From Humibacillus xanthopallidus (GTDB lineage: Bacteria > Actinomycetota > Actinomycetes > Actinomycetales > Dermatophilaceae): 64,000 nt of DNA. The notes under the pieces are model-generated. The model did no database searches and was not told where the DNA came from. It saw only the letters and a program-made list of their open reading frames with translations. A program made the position numbers and the translations under genes. Where the stretch lies: NCBI RefSeq assembly GCF_006716675.1, contig NZ_VFPM01000002.1, positions 868,001 through 932,000 on the forward strand, in the 5' to 3' direction. Every line of letters starts with the position of its first letter. Position 1 is the first letter of the stretch. This document shows positions 46,428-55,272 of this stretch, in pieces.

Positions 46428-47123
46428 CTAGAACAGGCGCGACTCGGCGTCGTCGATGCCCTTGAGGGCGTCGTAGTCGAGCACGACGCAGCGGATGCCG
46501 CGGTCCTCGGCGAGGGTGCGGGCCTGCGGCTTGATCTGCTGCGCGGCGAAGACGCCCGTCACGGGGGCGAGGTGCGGGTCGCGGTTCATCAGCTCGAGGT
46601 AGCGGGTCAGCTGCTCGACGCCGTCGATCTCGCCGCGGCGCTTGATCTCGACGGCGACGCTCGTGCCGCTCGAGTCCTTGGCGAGGATGTCGACCGGCCC
46701 GATGGCGGTCATGTACTCCCGCCGCACGAGCGACCAGCCGTGCCCGAGGGTGTGGATGTGCTCGGCGAGCAGGCGCTGCAGGTGCGCTTCGACCCCGTCC
46801 TTGACGAGGCCCGGGTCGACGCCGAGCTCGTGCGCCGAGTCGTGGAGGACCTCGTGGAGGTGCACCGTGAGGCGGTCCTCGCTCTTGGCGTGCTGGACCC
46901 GCCACACCGCGACGACACCCTCGGCGGCCTGGGTCTCATCGGGCTCGAGCTCGGCCATCGTGCAGGGCGGCGACATCCAGTTGAGCGGCTTGTAGGAGCC
47001 GCCGTCGCTGTGCACGAGCACCGAGCCGTCGGCCTTGACGACGAGCAGCCGCGTCGCGAGGGGCAGGTGGGCGGTGAGGCGGCCGTCGTAGTCGACGCTG
47101 CAGCGGGCAATGACGAGACGCAC
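46428..47123 (-). CDS. nucS: Mismatch endonuclease NucS (EndoMS)
   Basis: The 231-residue endonuclease acts in the mismatch repair route of actinobacteria that lack MutS/MutL. It begins [12 protein letters not shown], the usual NucS N-terminus. The catalytic PD-(D/E)xK part shows GPVDILAKD and [22 protein letters not shown]. The C-terminus SRLF resembles the clamp-binding tail described for related NucS proteins. GTG 47123 was chosen over 47132: a TAGGGT box lies 7 nt before 47123, so the mRNA is probably leaderless. Confidence 0.94.
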   Translation of the reverse strand: MRLVIARCSVDYDGRLTAHLPLATRLLVVKADGSVLVHSDGGSYKPLNWMSPPCTMAELEPDETQAAEGVVAVWRVQHAKSEDRLTVHLHEVLHDSAHELGVDPGLVKDGVEAHLQRLLAEHIHTLGHGWSLVRREYMTAIGPVDILAKDSSGTSVAVEIKRRGEIDGVEQLTRYLELMNRDPHLAPVTGVFAAQQIKPQARTLAEDRGIRCVVLDYDALKGIDDAESRLF

Positions 47124-47268
47124 GGCGACCACCCTAGATCACCCTGCGGCATACCCGGCATGGCCCGGCACCCCGGAGGCCGGGTGCGGAGGAGGAGGGG
47201 CCGGGGGTGGGGAGCGTCACGCACCCAACGGGTGTGAGCGGCCTACGGGCTCTGGGAGACTCCAACGC

Positions 47269-49047
47269 ATGGCTCGTGATTTCACCAAGGTCGGCGTGAT
47301 CGGACTCGGCACCATGGGTGCCGGCATCGTGGAGGTCTTCGCCCGCAACGGCATCGACGTCGTGGCGGTCGAGGTGACCGACGCCGCGGTCGAGAAGGGA
47401 CGCGGCGTCCTCCAGCACTCGACCGACCGGGCCGTCTCCCGCGGAAAGCTGAGCGAGCAGGACCAGGCAGCGCTGCACGCGCGGGTGCAGTTCACGAGCG
47501 ACATGGCCGACCTCAAGGAGTGCCAGCTCGTCGTCGAGGCGGTGCCCGAGCACCTCGATCTCAAGAAGGAGATCTTCGCGCGGCTCGACACCATCGTCTC
47601 CGACGACGCGATCCTCGCGACGAACACGAGCTCGCTGCCGGTCACCGAGATCGCCGTTGCGACGATCAACCCCAAGCGGGTCGTCGGCATGCACTTCTTC
47701 AACCCGGCGCCGGTGCTGCAGTTCGTCGAGGTCATCAAGACCGTCATCACGAGCGACGAGATCTTCGAGGAGGTCAAGGCGCTCGCCGAGCGGCTCGGCA
47801 AGAAGCCGGTCATCGTCGGCGACAAGGCCGGCTTCATCGCCAACGCCCTGCTCTTCGGCTACCTCAACCACGCCGTGTCGATGTTCGAGAGCAAGTACGC
47901 GACGCGCGAGGACATCGACGCCGCGATGAAGCTCGGCTGCGGCTACCCGATGGGCCCGCTCGCCCTCATGGACCTCATCGGCCTCGACACGGCTTACGAG
48001 ATCCTCGACACGATGTACAAGCAGGGCCGCGACCGCCTGCACGCGCCGACCCCGATCATCAAGCAGATGGTCAGCGCGGGACTCAAGGGCCGCAAGACCG
48101 GCCGCGGCTTCTACACGTATGCCGCCCCCGGCAGCTCGCAGGTCGTCGACGACGCGCTGACGCCCCGGCCCGCGGCGGACGGCGGCACGGCGACCCGCCC
48201 GATCCACACCGTCGGGGTCATCGGCTCCGGCACGATGGCCACCGGCATGGTCGAGGTCTTCGCCAAGGCCGGCCTCGACGTCGTCTTCGTCGCGCGGAGC
48301 GAGGCCAAGGTCGACGCGGTGCGCGCCGGCGTCGAGAAGAGCCTCGAGAAGGCGATCGCGCGCGGCAAGGCCAGCGAGGAGCAGCGCGACGCGGCCCTCG
48401 CCCACCTGCGCGGGACGACGAGCCTCGAGGACCTCGCCGAGGTCGACCTCGTCGTCGAGGCCGTCGTCGAGGACCTCGACGTCAAGCGCGAGCTCTTCGG
48501 CCGGCTCGACACGATCTGCCGCCCCGGCGCGATCCTCGCGACGACGACGAGCTCGCTGCCCGTCGTCGAGTGCGCAGCAGCCACCTCGCGGCCCGAGGAC
48601 GTCATCGGCATGCACTTCTTCAACCCGGCGCAGGTCATGCGCCTCGTCGAGGTCGTCCACACCGTCTCGACGGCCGACGACGTGACCGCGACCGTGCAGC
48701 AGCTGTGCACCACGATCGGCAAGCACCCCGTGACGTGCGGCGACCGCGCCGGCTTCATCGTCAACGCACTGCTCTTCCCGTACCTCAACGACGCCGTGAA
48801 GATGCTCGAGGCCAACTACTCGACGGCCGACGACATCGACACGGCGATGAAGACCGGCTGTGGCCTGCCGATGGGCCCCTTCGAGCTGCTCGACGTCGTG
48901 GGTCTCGACGTGTCGCTCGCCATCGAGCGCGAGCTCTACCTCGAGTTCCGCGAGCGCGGCTACGCCCCGGCCCCGCTGCTCGAGCACCTCGTCACGGCGG
49001 GCTACCTCGGCCGCAAGACCGGCCGCGGCTTCCGCACCTACCCCTGA
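47269..49047 (+). CDS. Tandem 3-hydroxybutyryl-CoA dehydrogenase (two complete domains)
   Basis: The 592-residue protein is two 3-hydroxyacyl-CoA dehydrogenase units fused head to tail (about 1-285 and 300-592). Each has a Rossmann loop (GLGTMGAGI and GSGTMATGM), the GMHFFNPA motif with catalytic His, and GFIANALL/GFIVNALL with the active-site Asn. The conserved ATNTSSLP of domain 1 reads ATTTSSLP in domain 2. It should reduce acetoacetyl-CoA to 3-hydroxybutyryl-CoA for the ethylmalonyl-CoA pathway or for storage polymer synthesis. GGGAG about 11 nt upstream of ATG 47269 is the ribosome site. A GTATGCCG-family copy lies 4 nt after the stop. Confidence 0.92.
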   Translation: MARDFTKVGVIGLGTMGAGIVEVFARNGIDVVAVEVTDAAVEKGRGVLQHSTDRAVSRGKLSEQDQAALHARVQFTSDMADLKECQLVVEAVPEHLDLKKEIFARLDTIVSDDAILATNTSSLPVTEIAVATINPKRVVGMHFFNPAPVLQFVEVIKTVITSDEIFEEVKALAERLGKKPVIVGDKAGFIANALLFGYLNHAVSMFESKYATREDIDAAMKLGCGYPMGPLALMDLIGLDTAYEILDTMYKQGRDRLHAPTPIIKQMVSAGLKGRKTGRGFYTYAAPGSSQVVDDALTPRPAADGGTATRPIHTVGVIGSGTMATGMVEVFAKAGLDVVFVARSEAKVDAVRAGVEKSLEKAIARGKASEEQRDAALAHLRGTTSLEDLAEVDLVVEAVVEDLDVKRELFGRLDTICRPGAILATTTSSLPVVECAAATSRPEDVIGMHFFNPAQVMRLVEVVHTVSTADDVTATVQQLCTTIGKHPVTCGDRAGFIVNALLFPYLNDAVKMLEANYSTADDIDTAMKTGCGLPMGPFELLDVVGLDVSLAIERELYLEFRERGYAPAPLLEHLVTAGYLGRKTGRGFRTYP

Positions 49048-49082
49048 GGCGGCATACGCCCGCGGTGACCGACAATGGGCTC

Positions 49083-49391
49083 ATGCCGTCACGCCGTCGA
49101 CCCAGCAAGCACGCCCGCGAGCACGTGCCGCTCGACGTGACGCGCATCCAGGGCGGCGCCACGCGCGAGGAGTCGTATGCCGGTGGGCGCTGGACCGTGC
49201 GCTCCGTGACCGGGGCGTCGGCGACGCGGCCCTACCTGTGCCCCGGGTGCCAGCAGGACATCCCACCCGGGCTGCCGCACGTCGTCGCCTGGCCCGCCGA
49301 CGGCGTCGGGGGAGTGGGCGACCGGCGGCACTGGCACACCGGGTGCTGGCAGCGGCGTGACGCGCGGCCACCGGGCAACGCCTACCGCTGA
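49083..49391 (+). CDS. Conserved small protein with CxxC-H-HxxC motif
   Basis: The 102-residue protein has a putative zinc-binding pattern CPGCQQDIPPGLPHVV...RHWHTGCW, that is CxxC, then His, then HxxC. Similar short proteins occur in other actinobacteria, sometimes labelled ATP/GTP-binding, but I see no P-loop. GACAAT lies 6 nt before ATG 49083, so a leaderless start is likely. The function is unknown. Confidence 0.75.
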   Translation: MPSRRRPSKHAREHVPLDVTRIQGGATREESYAGGRWTVRSVTGASATRPYLCPGCQQDIPPGLPHVVAWPADGVGGVGDRRHWHTGCWQRRDARPPGNAYR

Positions 49392-49476
49392 GCGGGGTGG
49401 GACCCCGAGGGTCGGTCGGGGTGGCCTGCGTCGTTGCTCTTGCGTGGTTGCGCCGGCGTGGTGGCGGCGTCGTGCG

Positions 49477-50055
49477 TCAGGCGTCGAGGACGGGCGCGAG
49501 CTCGCGGGCGACGAGCCGCAGGGGAGCGGTGTCGCGCCCGGCGCGGGAGAGCAGGATGGCCCCTTCGAGGGCGCAGAGCATGAGGGTCGAGAGCGACTCG
49601 GCCCGACGGCGCGGGCGGCCCATGGCGACGAGGGCGTCGGTGATGGGCCGCCGCCAGGTCTCGAGAGCTGTCTCTGCGGCGTGCCGCACCGTCTCGTTCG
49701 TGTCCGCACAGTCGACGACGGCGGCTGCCACCGGGCAGCCCCGAGCGAACTCACGCGCCTCGAGGTCGGCCGCCCAGTCGCCGACCACTGCCTTGAAGAG
49801 GCGGCTCGGCGTCGGGCGCCGCATCCGTGAGACGTGCTCCTCGACCCGCGCCGCCGCCCAGGTGCCGGACCAGTCAAGGGCCTCGGCGACGAGCTGGTCC
49901 TTGCCGCCCGGGAAATAGTGCTGCAGCGAGCCCCGTGGGGCGTCCGCATCGACGACGACCTGGCGCAGGCCGGTCCCGCCGACGCCCGCACGCCGCAGGT
50001 GCTGGGCAGCCGCGTAGACCATGCGCTCCCGAGGAGCGCGGGTGTCCGCCGACAT
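49477..50055 (-). CDS. TetR-family transcriptional regulator
   Basis: This 192-residue repressor-type protein has an N-terminal TetR DNA-binding domain (about 8-55: YAAAQHLRRAGVGGTGLRQVV, then RGSLQHYFPGGKDQLVAEAL). The ligand-binding part is of the LmrA/YxaF kind (GCPVAAAVVDCA). ATG 50055 follows GGAGGT on the minus strand. It is divergent to the dehydrogenase gene, and the gap contains two copies of a palindrome typical of a TetR operator. It very probably represses both genes; the inducer is unknown. Confidence 0.92.
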   Translation of the reverse strand: MSADTRAPRERMVYAAAQHLRRAGVGGTGLRQVVVDADAPRGSLQHYFPGGKDQLVAEALDWSGTWAAARVEEHVSRMRRPTPSRLFKAVVGDWAADLEAREFARGCPVAAAVVDCADTNETVRHAAETALETWRRPITDALVAMGRPRRRAESLSTLMLCALEGAILLSRAGRDTAPLRLVARELAPVLDA

Positions 50056-50080
50056 GTGACCTCCGATTCTCGAGCTGCTC

Positions 50081-50130
50081 CGACTATGACAGCTGTCATA
50101 GTCGGATGGCTAGTATGACGAGTGTCATAG
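50081..50130. promoter_or_regulatory. Two TetR operators
   Basis: The first is a perfect 24-bp palindrome with half-site CGACTATGACAG (50081-50104). The second, GTATGACGAGTGTCATAG (50113-50130), keeps the same TATGAC and TGTCATAG blocks. Both lie in the 93-bp divergent gap between the TetR and dehydrogenase genes. Confidence 0.88.
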
Positions 50131-50148
50131 TCGAGGTGGGAGGTCGCT

Positions 50149-51030
50149 GTGGAGATCAGAGTGGGTTTCATCGGGTTGGGAATCATGGGTCGGCCCATGG
50201 CCGCCAACCTCGTCCGGGCGGGAGTGCCTCTACGCGTGTGGAACCGGTCGCCGGCCGGCGCGGCAGCATTGTCGGCGCTCGGGGCCGCGGTCGAGGACTC
50301 CCCGGACGCCGTCTTCGCCGCCAGTGACGTCGTGCTGCTCATGCTTGCCGACGAGCGCGCGGTCGACGACGTGCTGCACCGGGGCACCGACGCCTTTGCG
50401 GCGATGGTTGCCGGGCGCACGGTCGTGCACCTCGGCACGACCTCGCCCGAGTTCTCCATCGGGCTCGGGCGAGATGTCGAGGCTGCTGGAGGTGACTACG
50501 TCGAGGCCCCCGTCTCGGGCTCCCGCCTCCCGGCCGAGCGCGGCGAGCTCGTCGCCCTCGTGGCCGGACGCGACGCGGCCGTGAACGGCGTCGTCCCGCT
50601 CCTCGCGCCGATGTGCCGCGAGGTCGTGCGCTGCGGCTCCGTGCCGGCCGGCACGGGCACCAAGCTCGCGGTCAACCTCTATCTCTGCACCATGGTCGCC
50701 GGGCTCGCCGAGGCCTTCCACCTCGCCGAGCGGCTCGACCTCGACCTCGAGGTCTTCAGGCGCGCCCTCGACTCCGGGCCCATGGCCAGTGCCGTCTCGA
50801 CCGTGAAGCTGGCCAAGCTCGCGGCGCGCGACTTCGACGCCCAGGCCGCGGTGCGCGACGTGCACACCAACACCCGCCTCATCGCAGCGGCGGCGCGGTC
50901 CGTCGGTGCGCAGAGCCCCCTGCTCGATGCGTCGCGAGAGCTCTTCCGCGAGACCGAGGAGGCGGGCCTCGGAGCACTCGACATGGCTGCGGTCGTCACC
51001 GCGCTCGAGACGAGGGCGGGCCCACCGTGA
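50149..51030 (+). CDS. NAD(P)-dependent beta-hydroxyacid dehydrogenase family oxidoreductase
   Basis: This 293-residue protein belongs to the 3-hydroxyisobutyrate dehydrogenase / imine reductase family. The nucleotide loop [13 protein letters not shown] (about 6-18) and substrate loop [17 protein letters not shown] are clear. The catalytic lysine sits in [14 protein letters not shown] 50149 follows GTGGGAGG. Its promoter region carries two TetR operators, so it is the likely target of the neighbouring regulator, possibly a detoxification reductase. The last codons form part of a perfect terminator stem. The substrate is unknown. Confidence 0.88.
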   Translation: MEIRVGFIGLGIMGRPMAANLVRAGVPLRVWNRSPAGAAALSALGAAVEDSPDAVFAASDVVLLMLADERAVDDVLHRGTDAFAAMVAGRTVVHLGTTSPEFSIGLGRDVEAAGGDYVEAPVSGSRLPAERGELVALVAGRDAAVNGVVPLLAPMCREVVRCGSVPAGTGTKLAVNLYLCTMVAGLAEAFHLAERLDLDLEVFRRALDSGPMASAVSTVKLAKLAARDFDAQAAVRDVHTNTRLIAAAARSVGAQSPLLDASRELFRETEEAGLGALDMAAVVTALETRAGPP

Positions 51031-51049
51031 TGGTGGGCCCGCCCTCGTC
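51009..51049. terminator. Bidirectional terminator overlapping a stop codon
   Basis: An 18-bp perfect stem (51009-51026 and 51032-51049) with loop GTGAT includes the last six codons and the stop of the plus-strand gene. It also follows the convergent ccr gene. Confidence 0.85.
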
Positions 51050-51064
51050 CGGTCGCAGTGCTGC

Positions 51065-52405
51065 CTACTGGTCGCTGAAGCGGGTGATCTTCGACAGGAG
51101 CGCTGCACGCTTGTCCGGATCGGTGACACCGAGCCCCGGCTCGGGCGAGAGCGTCAGCACGCCGACCTTGCCCTGGTGAGCGTTCTGGTGGACGTCGAGC
51201 GCCGCCTGCCCGACCTCCTCGAGCGTGTAGGTCTTGCTCAGCGTCGGCTGGATGAGCCCGCGGTTGATGAGCTCGTTGGCCTCCCAGGCCTCGCGGTAGT
51301 TGGCGAAGTGCGAGCTGACGATGCGCTTGAGGTTCATCCAGAGGTAGCGGTTGTCGTACTCGTGCATGTAGCCCGAGGTCGAGGCGCACGTGACGATGGT
51401 GCCGCCCTTGCGCGCGACGTAGACGCTCGCGCCGAAGGTCTCGCGGCCCGGGTGCTCGAAGACGATGTCGACGTCGTAGCCACCGGTCAGCTCACGGATC
51501 TTCTTGCCGAGGCGTTGCCACTCCTTGGGGTTCTGGGCGGTGCCCTCGTCGTTCCAGAAGCGGTAGCCCTCGGCGTTGCGGTCGATGATGAGCTCGGCGC
51601 CCATGTCACGGCAGATCGCGGCCTTCTCGGGGGAGGAGACGACGCAGATCGGGGTCGCGCCGCCGGCGAGGGCCATCTGCGTCGCGTAGGAACCGAGGCC
51701 GCCCGAGGCGCCCCAGATGAGCACGCGGTCGCCGAGCTTCATCGCCGCGCCGTTCTTGGAGATGAGCTGCCGGTAGGCCGTCGAGTTGACGAGGCCGGGT
51801 GCGGCTGCCTCCTCCCACGTCAGGTGGGCGGGCTTGGGCATCAGCTGGTTCGCCTTGACGATGGCGAGCTCCGCGAGGCCGCCGAAGTTCGTCTCGAAGC
51901 CCCAGATGCGCTGCTGCGGGTCGAGCATCGTGTCGTTGTGGCCCTCGGCGTCCTCGAGCTCGACGGAGAGGCAGTGGGCGACGACCTCGGTGCCGGGCTT
52001 CCACTTGGTCACACCAGGTCCAGTGCGCAGGATGACGCCCGCGAGGTCCGAGCCGACGACGTGGTAGGGCAGGTCGTGCCGCTTGGCGAACTCCGACATG
52101 CGCCCGTAGCGCTCGAGGAAGCCGAACGTCGAGACCGGCTCGAAGATCGAGGTCCACACCGTGTTGTAGTTGATCGCGCTGGCCATGACGGCGACGAGCG
52201 CCTCGCCGGGCGCCAGCTCGGGCACGGGCACCTCGTCGATGTGGAGGGACTTGCGGGGGTCCTTGTCGCGGGTGGCGAGTCCCTCGAACATCGTGACCTC
52301 GTCCTTGTGGACGGTCGCCCCGCGGTAGGTCGCGGGGATCTCGATGTTCGCGTAGGTCTCCTGGGTGCGGTCGCCGGAGAGGATGGCGTCGCGGATGGCC
52401 TGCAT
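51065..52405 (-). CDS. ccr: Crotonyl-CoA carboxylase/reductase
   Basis: The 446-residue enzyme reduces and carboxylates crotonyl-CoA with NADPH and CO2 to ethylmalonyl-CoA, the key step of the ethylmalonyl-CoA pathway. The length and blocks fit Ccr rather than a simple quinone reductase: the N-terminal IRDAILSGDRTQETYANIEIP, ASAINYNTVWTSIFEPVSTF, the NADPH loop WGASGGLGSYATQMALAGG and EHPGRETFGASVYV. ATG 52405 follows GAAGGA on the minus strand. The 292-bp gap upstream shows no clear promoter and holds one GTATGCCG copy (52615). Confidence 0.96.
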   Translation of the reverse strand: MQAIRDAILSGDRTQETYANIEIPATYRGATVHKDEVTMFEGLATRDKDPRKSLHIDEVPVPELAPGEALVAVMASAINYNTVWTSIFEPVSTFGFLERYGRMSEFAKRHDLPYHVVGSDLAGVILRTGPGVTKWKPGTEVVAHCLSVELEDAEGHNDTMLDPQQRIWGFETNFGGLAELAIVKANQLMPKPAHLTWEEAAAPGLVNSTAYRQLISKNGAAMKLGDRVLIWGASGGLGSYATQMALAGGATPICVVSSPEKAAICRDMGAELIIDRNAEGYRFWNDEGTAQNPKEWQRLGKKIRELTGGYDVDIVFEHPGRETFGASVYVARKGGTIVTCASTSGYMHEYDNRYLWMNLKRIVSSHFANYREAWEANELINRGLIQPTLSKTYTLEEVGQAALDVHQNAHQGKVGVLTLSPEPGLGVTDPDKRAALLSKITRFSDQ

Positions 52406-52697
52406 GGTGAAGGTCCTTCGGTCGCAGCGTCATTGGTCGTCGAAGTGGTGCGTAATGCCCCGAACGTAGCGACGCTCTGTTGCCCCGGACCGCTTCTGAG
52501 ACCCCCACCACACGGTGACCTGGGTCACCCGGCGGGCCTCGTGCCGGCGAACTCCTACCCGCCGGTATTCCGTGGGGTGGAGCCCAGCGCCGACCGACCG
52601 ACCGCCACGAGCGCGTATGCCGTGGGGTGGCCGTGCGTGGGGCGCGCGCCCTCGGGCAGTCGTGGCGGTCCGTCGGCTCGCGGGCTACGGTCGGGCG

Positions 52698-53369
52698 GTG
52701 CGACCGAACCGGCTGGGCAGTGCGGCGTGGCTCGTGCAGCCGCTCTACGTCGCCGTCGAGCTCGTCGTGGCGGCTGCCGCGGCTGGCACGGTCGCCGCGT
52801 CGGCGGCCTACAGCCTGCGGGACGACACGATCAGCGCCCTGGGCCAGCTGACCTGCGCGCCGGGCCACTCCGGCTCGACGGTCCTCGTCTGCTCACCCGG
52901 TCACGCGGTGCTCAACGTCGCGTTCGTCGTCTTCGCGAGCCTCCGCGTGCTCGGCGCCCTGCTGCTGCACCCGTCCTTCGCTCCGGGGTGGGTGCGAGCC
53001 GCCGCGACGGGCCTCTGGGCACTGTCCGGGCTCTGCTCTGCCGCAGTCGGACTCGTCCCCGTCGACCAGCGGCCGGCACTGCACGCCCTCGTTGCCGCGC
53101 CGGTCTTCGTGCTCCAGCCGCTCGCGGTGCTCGCCACCGCTGCGGCGCTGCGGCGCACGGCCGGGGCCGTGCCCGGGTGGGTCGTCACGACCGGTGTCGC
53201 GGTCGGCGGGCTCACCGCGGCGGCCGCGGCAGCCTTCGGCCTCCGCCTGGGGCAGCAGACGTGGGTGGGAGGCCTCGAGCGACTGGCGCTGTGGCCGGCA
53301 TACCTCTGGCTGGGTGCCCTAGGGGCGGTGCTGCTCGTTCGCCGGGCCCGCGTCAGTGGGAGGGGCTGA
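52698..53369 (+). CDS. DUF998-family membrane protein
   Basis: The 223-residue protein has about six hydrophobic segments. The DDTISALGQLTC...CSPGHAVLNVAFVVF segment is typical of DUF998 proteins. No function is known for the family. TACGGT 6 nt before GTG 52698 gives a leaderless start. Its 3' end overlaps the convergent epimerase gene by 17 bp. Confidence 0.8.
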   Translation: MRPNRLGSAAWLVQPLYVAVELVVAAAAAGTVAASAAYSLRDDTISALGQLTCAPGHSGSTVLVCSPGHAVLNVAFVVFASLRVLGALLLHPSFAPGWVRAAATGLWALSGLCSAAVGLVPVDQRPALHALVAAPVFVLQPLAVLATAAALRRTAGAVPGWVVTTGVAVGGLTAAAAAAFGLRLGQQTWVGGLERLALWPAYLWLGALGAVLLVRRARVSGRG

Positions 53370-53796
53370 CCGCGGGCTCGACGAGCTCGACGAGGACGCC
53401 GCCGGCGTCCTTGGGGTGGATGAAGTTGACCCGGCTGTCGCTCGTGCCGCGCTTCGGGGTCTCGTAGAGCAGGCGCAGGCCGCGCTCGCGCAGCGTGGTG
53501 CACACGGCGTCGATGTCGGCGACGCGGTAGGCCAGCTGCTGGATGCCGGGGCCGCTGCGGTCGAGGAACTTCGCGATCGTCGACTCGGGCGAGAGGGGGG
53601 CGAGGAGCTGGATGCACGAGCCGGAGTCGCCGACGGCCATCATCGCCTCGCGCACGCCCTGCTCCTCGTTGGTCTCCTCGTGGAGCATCGTCATGCCGTA
53701 CTTCTCCTCGTAGAACGCGATGGCTGCGTCGAGGTCGGGCACGGCGATGCCGACGTGGTCGATGTGGGTGAAGAGGGATTCGCTCGTGCCGGTCAT
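53353..53796 (-). CDS. Methylmalonyl/ethylmalonyl-CoA epimerase
   Basis: This 147-residue VOC-fold enzyme interconverts the epimers of methylmalonyl- or ethylmalonyl-CoA. Visible are HIDHVGIAVPDLDAA, NEEQGVREAMM and the metal ligands His (HIDHV), Gln (CIQLL) and Glu (LVELVEP). Where many family members have HH in the GIHH segment, this has QQ (GIQQLAYRV), so one metal ligand is changed to Gln. TAGGCT lies 6 nt upstream of the ATG, a leaderless start. It serves the mutase pathway in this neighbourhood. Confidence 0.9.
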   Translation of the reverse strand: MTGTSESLFTHIDHVGIAVPDLDAAIAFYEEKYGMTMLHEETNEEQGVREAMMAVGDSGSCIQLLAPLSPESTIAKFLDRSGPGIQQLAYRVADIDAVCTTLRERGLRLLYETPKRGTSDSRVNFIHPKDAGGVLVELVEPAVSPSH

Positions 53797-53866
53797 GGCC
53801 CCAGCCTAGGAGCGCAGGCCCGGCCGAGGCAGTCCATCGCCATGTGGCAAGGACCACGCGCCGTAC

Positions 53867-53893
53867 TTATCACTTGCGCACACAAGTGATAAT
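53867..53893 (+). promoter_or_regulatory. Palindromic operator over the fic promoter
   Basis: TTATCACTTG (53867-53876), loop CGCACA, and CAAGTGATAA (53883-53892) form a perfect 10-bp inverted repeat. GATAAT (53888-53893), 8 nt before GTG 53902, is the probable -10. A bound repressor would therefore cover the promoter. Confidence 0.8.
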
Positions 53894-53901
53894 CTGATCC
53901 T

Positions 53902-55134
53902 GTGACCAGCCACGACTCGACCGGTCGCGGTCCTGTCTGGCCGGCGATCACCTCGGAGACGCTCCGCTGGGACCCGGCTCCCGGCCTCGAGGGCGTCACG
54001 CGTGCCGAGCGCTCCGCCGTGGGTCGCCCGTATGCCGCGGCGGTCGTCCCCGAGATCGCCCGGCTCAGCCCTGCGCCCCGACCCCACGTCGTGGCCCAGG
54101 CCGAGGAGGCGGTCGCCGAGGTGCGTGCGTTCGACGCCGAGACCGACGAGCCGGGGTCGGGAGCCTCCGGAGGGCCCCGGGCGCTCGATGCGATCCTGCT
54201 CCGCAGCGAGTCGGCGTCGTCGTCGCAGATCGAGCAGCTGACCGCCTCGGCCCGCGCCGTCGCCGAGGCCGAGCTCACCGGCACCGGGCGAGGCAACGCC
54301 GCCGTCGTCGCCGCCAACGTCGACGCCATGACCGCGGCGATCGCGCTCGCCGACCGGCTCGATGCTGAGGCGATCCTGCGGATGCAGGCGGCCCTGCTCG
54401 GTCGCGCATCGCCGCATCTCGTCGGCTGGCGGGAGGAGCCGGTGTGGATCGGCGCTCCAGCGAGCACCCCGGTCACCGCCGAGTTCGTGCCACCCCACCA
54501 CACCCGCATCGAGGCGGCGATCGGCGACCTCGTCGCGTTCATGGCCCGCGACGACCTCCCCGTGCTCATCCAGGCGGCCGTTGCCCACGCCCAGTTCGAG
54601 ACGATCCACCCGTTCGCCGACGGCAACGGACGCACGGGGCGGGCACTCGTCCACGCCCTGCTGCGCGCCAAGGGCGTGACCCGGCATGTCACGGTGCCGG
54701 TGTCGGGGGGACTGCTCCACGACCGCGCGGGCTACGTGGCCGCGCTCGACGCATACCGCCTGGGTGAGATCGAGCCCATCGTCACGGCCTTCGCCCTGGC
54801 CGGGCTGCGGGCCGTGGCGCACGGACGCACGATGCGTCGGCGCCTCGACGACGTCCGTGCGCAGTGGCGTGAGCGCGTGCGCGCCCGGTCCGACTCCGCG
54901 GTCTGGCGGCTGCTCGACGTCGTCGTGGCCCACCCGGTGCTCGACGCCGCCACGGCGGCCGCGGCGCTCGGCATCGCGGAGCCCAACGTGCACCGTCACC
55001 TGCGGGTGCTCACCGAGGCCGGGGTGCTCGTCGCGCGACTGCACTACCCCGAGCGGCGCACCCTGTGGCGCTCGCCTGACGTGCTGGGAGTGCTCGACGA
55101 CTACGCCGCCGACGTGGGGCGCCGGTCCCGCTGA
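53902..55134 (+). CDS. Fic-domain protein with C-terminal winged helix
   Basis: This 410-residue protein is a probable AMP transferase of the Fic family. The active motif HPFADGNGRTGR (about 234-245) is complete, including the catalytic His. An inhibitory-helix-like segment SSSQIEQL lies about 135 residues upstream; the family rule [ST]xxxE[GN] has Gln here in place of Gly/Asn. The C-terminal part (about 335-400: AATAAAALGIAEPNVHRHLRVLTEAGVL) is a winged helix, typical of Fic/wHTH regulators. Autoregulation via the upstream palindrome is likely. The target protein is unknown. GTG 53902 is leaderless. Confidence 0.9.
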   Translation: MTSHDSTGRGPVWPAITSETLRWDPAPGLEGVTRAERSAVGRPYAAAVVPEIARLSPAPRPHVVAQAEEAVAEVRAFDAETDEPGSGASGGPRALDAILLRSESASSSQIEQLTASARAVAEAELTGTGRGNAAVVAANVDAMTAAIALADRLDAEAILRMQAALLGRASPHLVGWREEPVWIGAPASTPVTAEFVPPHHTRIEAAIGDLVAFMARDDLPVLIQAAVAHAQFETIHPFADGNGRTGRALVHALLRAKGVTRHVTVPVSGGLLHDRAGYVAALDAYRLGEIEPIVTAFALAGLRAVAHGRTMRRRLDDVRAQWRERVRARSDSAVWRLLDVVVAHPVLDAATAAAALGIAEPNVHRHLRVLTEAGVLVARLHYPERRTLWRSPDVLGVLDDYAADVGRRSR

Positions 55135-55272
55135 CCCGCCGAGCCGCAGACTGCCGGCGGCGTGGCCGCTCCCGTATGCCGTGTGCGCTTGGTCATGCTG
55201 TGGGCGGGGCCGTCAGGAGGCGCTACTACAGTGTCACCGACATCCCCAATGACGTCGGAAGAGGCTGTTTCC

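Noticed and set aside
53353..53369. Overlap of the DUF998 and epimerase genes as an error
   Set aside because: Both convergent frames end naturally with good C-termini; a 17-bp convergent overlap is acceptable.
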